Assembly (NCBI GenBank): GCA_946184125.1
Contig: CAMHEL010000011.1
Location: 1 to 49,879, forward strand
DNA: 49,879 nt
Direction: 5' to 3'
From: an uncultured Prevotellaceae bacterium
Lineage (GTDB): Bacteria > Bacteroidota > Bacteroidia > Bacteroidales > Bacteroidaceae
A program made the translations under genes and the position numbers. The notes under the pieces were generated by a model, which made no database searches, was not told the origin of the DNA, and saw nothing but the letters and a program-made list of their open reading frames with translations. This document shows positions 1 to 5,444 of the stretch, one piece after another (position 1 is the first letter of the stretch; every line of letters starts with the position of its first letter).

Positions 1-1455
1 GCCATAGAAATATTATATAAAGGAATAATTGAACATCCTTTCTCACAAGAACTAAAAGACACTTTTGCATTAGATTGCTTGGCGGCAAAATCTATTTCGA
101 ATATTTTAACTGAAGGAAAAAGTGTTGTGTCAGAAAATGATTATGTTCAGGTAGAAGAAGATGGAGAAACTAAAAATATTGATGCCACAAAAGGGTCTTT
201 TTATGAGTCGCTCATTGGTAAAAATATAGGAGATGTCGTTAGAATAGAACAGTTCAATGGAATTTATAGGAGCATAAAGATAATCTTTGTATTCAACAAA
301 TATTATAAGTTGAGTCAAAAAATAATGGAAGAAAACGAGAAAGGGCAAAGTAAAGCTCTATTCGTTTTTAATGTTAAAGACATGGATGGCGGCCAGATAT
401 GGAATCTGATAATGAAGAATACAGGAGATCCTATTGCTAGAAAGAACAAACAAGAAGAAATAAAAAAAGGTTATGAAAGAGGAAACCTTTCCATCATAAA
501 TATGATGTCTCCCAATTCTACTGTTATTTCTTTTTATGATTTTATATTTGGCAATGAGCTAAAATATATTACACCGTTGGGGGATTATATGAATAGAATT
601 GGAGATTATGACGTTATGAATAACGTTTTTGTATTAGACATTACTTCTTTAATTCTACTTTCTGAAATACAACAGAAATTTTCTCTATCTTTTTCAAATA
701 AGTTTATAGTCCCTAATGGATTAGTGGATTATATAAAAATATCTATTGATAATGAAAAGATAAGACAAATCACTTCTTTTTCTCAAGAGGCAGTTAAAAA
801 TTTATTCGTATTAGATAATTTAGGAAACAATAAAGTTTCAAAAATGGAAGAATTATTGATATGGATAGACAAGTTCTGTATTACAGAAACAGCTGAAGAA
901 ATAACAAAAATACCTCAAACAAATATCAATCACCTTTTAATGGTTGAAAGTGAAAGCCTATTGTTGGCAAATATCCCCAATCGTATTTTAATATCCGAAG
1001 ATAATGGAATTATTAATACTTTACCTCATTTAAGGATAATCTCATCTGAAACATTTTTCTCATTCCTTTTTCCTTTACAAAAAGACGAACTATCCCATTA
1101 TTTAGCTAACCTTCATTTTATTAACGTTAGTTTGTCTTCAGATTATATTGTTTTGCAATATTGGAAGAAAATGGAGAATAATGAAAACACCTTTTCAGAT
1201 TGTTTAAAAACAATAGAAGGAAATAAATATATAGTAGGAGAAGTTATTAGTGCAGCTACTCATATAGTTTTATCTGGTATTGTGTTGGAGTCAACGTTGA
1301 TGACAATTCAAAATATGTTTATATGTATGTTTAAAGGTCTCTGTAAGGAAAATGCCCAAAACATCATAAAATCTTATCGATCCCTACCGCTTATCGTTCC
1401 GGCAATTCTAACAGCACTTAATGATGCATACATGATAGCATATCAAACCGTTTAG
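1..1455 (+). CDS. Partial AT-rich hypothetical protein, possible PIN-like domain (5' end outside window)
   Basis: The reading frame is open from base 1, so the gene enters from the left and the TTG at 79 is only an internal codon. It ends with TAG at 1453-1455. I do not recognise the family with certainty. A segment near 627-665 reads VFVLDITSLILLSEI, and one near 985-1060 reads ILISEDNGI followed by RIISSETFFSFL. The spacing of acidic residues at the ends of hydrophobic strands resembles the first and last strands of PIN-like nucleases, but this is a pattern impression and not a family match. No signal peptide or clear membrane segment is visible. The gene is far more AT-rich than the chromosomal genes beyond 4.4 kb and lies convergent to a plasmid relaxase relic, so horizontal origin is likely. 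A stand-alone accessory or defence-type gene is possible. Confidence 0.5.
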   Translation, partial: AIEILYKGIIEHPFSQELKDTFALDCLAAKSISNILTEGKSVVSENDYVQVEEDGETKNIDATKGSFYESLIGKNIGDVVRIEQFNGIYRSIKIIFVFNKYYKLSQKIMEENEKGQSKALFVFNVKDMDGGQIWNLIMKNTGDPIARKNKQEEIKKGYERGNLSIINMMSPNSTVISFYDFIFGNELKYITPLGDYMNRIGDYDVMNNVFVLDITSLILLSEIQQKFSLSFSNKFIVPNGLVDYIKISIDNEKIRQITSFSQEAVKNLFVLDNLGNNKVSKMEELLIWIDKFCITETAEEITKIPQTNINHLLMVESESLLLANIPNRILISEDNGIINTLPHLRIISSETFFSFLFPLQKDELSHYLANLHFINVSLSSDYIVLQYWKKMENNENTFSDCLKTIEGNKYIVGEVISAATHIVLSGIVLESTLMTIQNMFICMFKGLCKENAQNIIKSYRSLPLIVPAILTALNDAYMIAYQTV

Positions 1456-1557
1456 TTTTAATTGTGGATAATAGATATGTTTATGGGTAAAAGTGCTCTC
1501 TTCCTTAACCGAGCGAATGAAACCTTGCCAAAAATCATAATTGAAGATGAAATGGGA

Positions 1558-2790
1558 TTACCTCTTCAACGACCTATCATCATCCTCATATCCACTACTA
1601 CCAACTTCCCACTCCCAGTTGCTGTCACTTGCCCCGCCATGCTGCTTGGCAACTTTGTCGATAGCGCGACCGATACCAGGGCCGGAGATTTGTTGTCTCT
1701 GGTCTTGTTGTTTTTGAGCTTGTTTGGGCTGAAGCCGCTTTACATCGAGGCCATAGTCATTCAAATTGATAATGGTGCGGTTGGCGAAGTCGATGCAATA
1801 ATACTGGTCATCGACATGGGTGATGAAATAGCCGTCCTCGTGAAGTTTGTCACGGAGGGCTTTGTCGGCGGTGCTGCCGAAAATGTGGTGCAGCTGTGAC
1901 ACTGTCTTGCTTACGTTCGGTTCAGAAGCTGTGCTCAGGGTGATTCGCTCAGGGTGATAGTATTTGCCGATTTGACAGAGGATGTTTCGTTCCAGTTCGT
2001 TGGTAGGACAGAAGGACTGGAGCCAGGCACGACGGTCGTTGGAACGCAATGTGGTCAGGATATACTCTGGAAGTCGATAGGTGGTGCCGGCATATTGGAA
2101 GCTGCCGTTCAACAGCTTGGTGCCAAACTGGCGACGAAGGAGCCGGTTGAGTTCCTTGGTGGTCAGGTTGATATTGTCATCCAACATCTGGTCAATGAAG
2201 GCATCAATCTGCCGGAAGCGGTCTTCCTTAGATTGGAATTGAAGGAGTTCTTTGATTTTCACCACGTCGCTGCCCTTGAAGACGGCCTTAGTATGATGGT
2301 CAACAATCATGTAGCCATAAGGGGCATCTTTTGAGCCAAGGAAAACAAGGCTAACGCCAAATTTGTCTTTCATGGTCGTCTACAGTTCCTGACGGTTGGC
2401 AGAAATGTCACGGTATTTTTTCAAGATGGCTCGCAGTTGGGCGATGCGCTTCTTGTCCGCTTTTTGTTGGGCCAACTTGCTCTCGACGAGTTGAATCTTC
2501 ACCTTCTCCAGAATCTCGCCATTGCGTTTCAAGACGACATCCTCGTCCTCGGTATAGCATTCGTAGCCCATGGTTTCAAGGATGGCCATGAACTGCGGGA
2601 CGGTGGAGAACTGATATTGGAAGGCTTGGGAAACGGCTTCACTCACCTGTTGGCCCTCATTGATACCCATGATGCGGTTGATAACCTCTTGGGAGCGGCG
2701 TTTTTCAAGACTGTCGCTGATTTTCTTCCCTTGTGGGTCAATCCTGCTGGTGATGACATGGATGTGGTTATTGTCGGTTCGTGGTGGCCA
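1558..2790 (-). pseudogene. Mobilisation relaxase, 5'-truncated and interrupted by an in-frame TAG
   Basis: This is the carboxy-terminal part of a Bacteroidetes MOB-type relaxase. Reading leftward it opens at the metal-binding motif DNNHIHVITSRID (HxH plus an Arg), continues through KKISDSLEKRRSQEVINRIMG, and reaches a TAG at 2380-2382. The same frame continues without a shift: the stop is followed by Thr-Thr-Met and then KDKFGVSLVFLGSKDAPYGY, a typical relaxase C-terminal region, to a stop at 1558. The sequence around the stop (ANRQEL, TAG, TTMKDKF) suggests a Gln codon CAG mutated to TAG. The amino-terminal part with the catalytic tyrosine is missing, because at about 2775-2800 the DNA switches to a Rep gene on the other strand. 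The fragment cannot encode an active relaxase. The ATG at 2371-2373 would allow a 271-residue C-terminal fragment to be made, of doubtful use. Confidence 0.8.
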
Positions 2791-3753
2791 ATCATAGGGA
2801 AGGTTCACTGGGTGGACGCTTTCTTCTATGACAAAGAGACTGGACAGTACGCCGTGCGTGTGTCGCCGGAGATTATGCCATATCTCATCAACCTCAACAA
2901 GAACTTCACCATCTTCGACTCTGGAGCGGCCATGAAGTTGCGTTCCAAATACTCGCAGAAGATGTATGAGCTGTGTTGCCGGTTTGGCGGTGACTACAGG
3001 CATTTTGACTTGAAGCAACAAGCTCAGGGACTTATGTACAAGAAGCGTGTCATCCCCATCACTATCAGCGACTTCAGGGCACGTTTCAACCTGGACGAGA
3101 TACGTGACCCCAAGACGGGAAAAGTCCTGCAGCCCTCGGTTTACGAAAACTTCAAGGATGTGCGACGATACATCCTCAATCCCGCAATGGATGAACTGCT
3201 GACGATGTTCAGGTACAATGCCTCGGACGTTTGGTTCGAGTACGACACTCGGGACCAGAAGGGGAAAAACGGAAAGGTCAAATCCATAGTCATATACATC
3301 TATACCCGTGACAATCCCAAGAAAGGAGAGCAGCGGCCCTGGCAAAAGGGTGATGATGACTTATGGCCTTTCGAGTGTGTTCCCGACGCAGAGGCGGACA
3401 AAAGGACACCTGCCCAAAAGCTCCATGCCAGCGAATTCTATAAATATGACCCCCAATATCAGGAAGCAGTAGTACAGGCATTGCTTAACAGGTATCTCAA
3501 CAAGAAGGAAGTGGCTTATTATATGACCCGTATAAGAAAAATGGCCCAACGTCACCCGGACACCCTGACACAGGTAATCATGGTGATTCAGGGCAAGGAG
3601 AAGCAGCCCAAGTTCATCAAGGGTACCAAGCAATACAAGCGCAATGCCATCATCGACTATGTACTGAAGGAAAACTTGAAGGAATTCGGGTGGTCTATAG
3701 AGCCGCCAGCATCAAGGAAGGAGAGGGCAAGAGACCTCATTGAAACTGTGTGA
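2791..3753 (+). pseudogene. Plasmid replication initiator (Rep_3-like), 5'-truncated
   Basis: From about 2800 the plus strand encodes the C-terminal part of a Bacteroidetes plasmid Rep protein. It reads IIGKVHWVDAFFYDKETG, then PEIMPYLINLNKNFT, then the family-typical KLRSKYSQKMYELCCRF, and about 250 further residues to a TGA at 3751-3753. The first winged-helix region expected upstream is absent: the same frame upstream (from 2437) is only the antisense of the relaxase relic. Initiators of this family bind iterons and start replication as two winged-helix domains, so what remains is the second domain and tail. The frame has no internal stop, which points to a fairly recent deletion. No iterons or intact promoter are visible. 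The 2437 start and its 120-residue leader should not be read as real protein. Confidence 0.78.
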
Positions 3754-3957
3754 CCATAATACAATTCAATATATCAATACTTATATAATGTAAATCAAGT
3801 CAAATTTTAAAGCGCGTTCAAATGAAGAGAAAAATCAATCATCTCCCATTCGTGGGACTGGAGGGGTTAACATCACCCCTTGCTTGCCATAGGCCAAAAA
3901 TGTTCAAGATATTTGGTAGGTGTTTAACCCTGTCAAGCACACCCTTTGGACACCCCC
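3754..3957. other. Gap between Rep relic and tRNA-side repeats
   Basis: No convincing gene is present here. Directly after the Rep stop the DNA is AT-rich. A short inverted repeat, AGGGG TTAACAT CACCCCT, lies near 3862-3880 and could be a weak terminator or part of a replication or recombination region. It has no following T-run, so terminator function is not supported. Confidence 0.35.
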
Positions 3958-4001
3958 TTTTGTGCAGGTTTTTAGAAAATTTGTGCAGAATTTGTGCAGA
4001 A
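3958..4001. repeat. Direct repeats TTTGTGCAG(AA), two in exact tandem
   Basis: TTTGTGCAGAA occurs at 3980-3990 and again immediately at 3991-4001. A third TTTGTGCAG is at about 3959-3967. They lie just outside the 3' end of the tRNA-Pro gene, on the side of the plasmid relic. Short direct repeats next to a tRNA 3' end are a common arrangement for arm-type sites of tyrosine recombinases, but no integrase gene is present in this window, so this role is inferred from position only. Confidence 0.5.
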
Positions 4002-4009
4002 AGCCTGTT

Positions 4010-4045
4010 AAAAAAAAAGGAAGTGCTTGAAAATCAAGCACTTCC
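4010..4045 (-). terminator. Rho-independent terminator of tRNA-Pro
   Basis: On the minus strand a perfect 12-bp stem, GGAAGTGCTTGA with TCAAGCACTTCC around a 3-nt loop (4019-4045), is followed by nine T residues (4010-4018). It starts about 13 nt after the tRNA 3' end and is a textbook intrinsic terminator. Confidence 0.85.
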
Positions 4046-4058
4046 GATTTGCATTTGT

Positions 4059-4130
4059 CGGGATTACTGGACTCGAACCAGCGACCTCGCGCCCCCCAGA
4101 CGTGTGCGCTACCAACTGCGCTAAATCCCG
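4059..4130 (-). tRNA. tRNA-Pro(GGG)
   Basis: The minus strand folds into a full cloverleaf: acceptor stem CGGGATT with AATCCCG, D-arm GCGC/GCGC around AGTTGGTA, anticodon loop CTGGGGG (anticodon GGG, proline), and T-arm GCTGG-TTCGAGT-CCAGT, with discriminator A. CCA is not encoded. The anticodon stem CACGT/GCGCG contains an A28-C42 mismatch and a T31-G39 wobble. A G at position 28 would restore perfect pairing, so one transition in an otherwise normal gene is the simplest explanation. It has a promoter 12 bp upstream and a strong terminator, so it is probably expressed. Its 3' end faces the accessory region, consistent with use as an integration site. Confidence 0.88.
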
Positions 4131-4141
4131 ATTTTGCGGTG

Positions 4142-4173
4142 CAAAGGTAGGCCATTTTTTTTAATCATGCAAA
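4142..4173 (-). promoter_or_regulatory. Promoter of tRNA-Pro
   Basis: On the minus strand, TTTG (4170-4173) and TACCTTTG (4142-4149) are separated by 20 bp. This matches the Bacteroidetes primary-sigma consensus TTTG and TAnnTTTG. The predicted start is a few bases before the mature tRNA 5' end at 4130. Confidence 0.7.
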
Positions 4174-4281
4174 TATTAAAGGCATTTTTTTCAAAAAAAT
4201 CTGCTTTTTACTGGAAAATGCAAGAAAACGACAAACGACATTACCGAAAAAAACAAATTATCGGCATATCAGAAAAAATGA

Positions 4282-4463
4282 ACTGCCGTGAAACGGGAAT
4301 ACCAACCATGAGACAAAAACCGATAACTGTGAGACGCGAACTGATTACCATGTGCCGCGAACACTAACCATAAGACCGGGAGCCGCTTACCGTAAGACGC
4401 AAACACTACCATAAGCTGGGAACTGCTAACCATAAGCCGGGAGCCACTAACCGTGACGACGGG
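4282..4463. repeat. Degenerate tandem repeat, about 8 units of 20-22 bp
   Basis: Consecutive units have the loose consensus TAACCATAAGMCGGGARCC plus about two bases. Units start near 4282, 4302, 4324, 4345, 4365, 4387, 4407, 4427 and 4448. The best preserved pair is TAACCATAAGACCGGGAGCC at 4365 and TAACCATAAGCCGGGAGCC at 4427. The array fills the space between the cyclophilin stop codon and the region upstream of the tRNA promoter. It is not CRISPR: there are no spacers. No function is known to me. A period near two helical turns would suit repeated protein binding or slipped replication. Confidence 0.65.
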
Positions 4464-4477
4464 ATATGTGTAAGATG

Positions 4478-5317
4478 CTATTCGATTATCGTCATTTTCA
4501 TTTTGATGTCCTCTTGCGGACGGTTGGCCGTTCCTGTTGCCACGGTCTGGATTTTCTCTACGACGTCGAGGCCCTCCACTACTTCCCCGAAGACGGTGTA
4601 CTGCCCGTCAAGGTGTGGCGTGCCCCCGATGGTGGAGTATATTCTCTTCTGCTCGTCACTTAATCCCGTCAGCGGCACATTCTTCTCTGCCTCCTCCGCC
4701 AGTCTCGATTGCAGCCGTTCCAGTCCTGCGGCATTTCTGTCCCGCCGTAGCTGGGCGATTTCCGAGCGGTGCTCTTCTGCCAGTTGATGGAAAGCCTCCT
4801 GCACCTTTTTCTTCCTCTGCTGCTGTTCGAAAAGCTTCAGTTCCTCGTCATTAAACACCTGTCCATAGACGATATAGAACTGCGAGCCGCTGCTTTTCCG
4901 TTCCGGATTGACGTTGTCGCCCTGTCTTGCGGCAGCCAAAGCGCCTCGTTTATGATACATGCCGTCTTTGATTTCCGCGGCTATCTCATAGCCAGGTCCT
5001 CCTCCGCCCAGCAGTTTGTCGGCGGGAGCATCCTTCGACGCGGGGTCGCCCCCCTGAATCATAAAATCTTTGATTACGCGGTGAAACAACGTGCCATCAT
5101 AGAAGCCTTCCCTGACCAATTTCAGGAAGTTGTCGCGGTGCAGCGGTGTCTCATCGTAAAGTCTGACGACGATGTCGCCCATTGGCGTTTGTATCCTCAC
5201 CTTCGCTTGTTTTTTCACGTTTGTGGCGTTCGCGCCATTATTCACCTGAGCCATGACGGGAGCGCAGCAGAGTGTCCAGCATGCCAGCAAACAAGTAATA
5301 TAAAGAATCTTTTTCAT
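4478..5317 (-). CDS. Exported cyclophilin-type peptidyl-prolyl isomerase
   Basis: The 279-residue protein catalyses cis-trans isomerisation of prolyl bonds, here in the periplasm or on the envelope. The chosen ATG at 5317 starts MKKILYITCLLACWTLCC followed by APVMAQ, a signal peptide. An upstream in-frame extension to 5560 is low-complexity and antisense to a neighbouring promoter, so it was dropped. The domain begins at about residue 40 (VRIQTPMGDIVVRLYD), with the catalytic segment FHRVIKDFMIQGGDP near 78-92, GSQFYIVYG near 145 and GQYTVFGEVVEGLDVV near 243. Between the last two is a charged, probably coiled-coil insert of about 80 residues (LKLFEQQQRKKKVQ onward) that compact cyclophilins lack. 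A TATCTTTG box lies at 5340-5347 just upstream, but no good TTTG partner is seen. Confidence 0.88.
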   Translation of the reverse strand: MKKILYITCLLACWTLCCAPVMAQVNNGANATNVKKQAKVRIQTPMGDIVVRLYDETPLHRDNFLKLVREGFYDGTLFHRVIKDFMIQGGDPASKDAPADKLLGGGGPGYEIAAEIKDGMYHKRGALAAARQGDNVNPERKSSGSQFYIVYGQVFNDEELKLFEQQQRKKKVQEAFHQLAEEHRSEIAQLRRDRNAAGLERLQSRLAEEAEKNVPLTGLSDEQKRIYSTIGGTPHLDGQYTVFGEVVEGLDVVEKIQTVATGTANRPQEDIKMKMTIIE

Positions 5318-5408
5318 GATGTGATGCAGTTTTTGATGACAAAGATAGGCATAAAAAGCGAAACGGCGTGGTGGTCGGGCATTTTTAACCTTTTTTGCCC
5401 CTATTTTT

Positions 5409-5439
5409 TTTGCCATTCCCATAGATTGTGGTAATTTCG
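5409..5439 (+). promoter_or_regulatory. Promoter of the outer-membrane barrel gene
   Basis: TTTG (5409-5412), a 19-bp spacer and TAATTTCG (5432-5439, one mismatch to TAnnTTTG) lie directly before the ATG at 5445. Transcription would begin within a few bases of the start codon, so the mRNA would be nearly leaderless. Confidence 0.5.
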
Positions 5440-5444
5440 CCGCC

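Noticed and set aside
1462..1899. Plus-strand frame of 145 codons after the PIN-like gene
   Set aside because: Most of it is antisense to the relaxase C-terminus; no recognisable protein.
2380..2382. Programmed readthrough or genetic recoding of TAG in the relaxase
   Set aside because: The same gene has also lost its 5' half, so simple decay is the more economical reading. Other genes in the window use TAG as a normal stop.
2437..2790. N-terminal 118 codons of a plus-strand frame running into the Rep fragment
   Set aside because: This part is the antisense of the relaxase relic. The apparent full-length protein from 2437 to 3753 is a chance fusion across the junction.
2800..3345. N-terminal part of a minus-strand frame running into the relaxase
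   Set aside because: It is antisense to the Rep fragment and has no relaxase similarity upstream of the HxH motif.
3822..4155. Short frames across the tRNA-Pro region
   Set aside because: They run through the tRNA gene and terminator on either strand, so they are not genes.
4282..4463. CRISPR array
   Set aside because: Units are contiguous and degenerate, with no unique spacers and no cas genes nearby.
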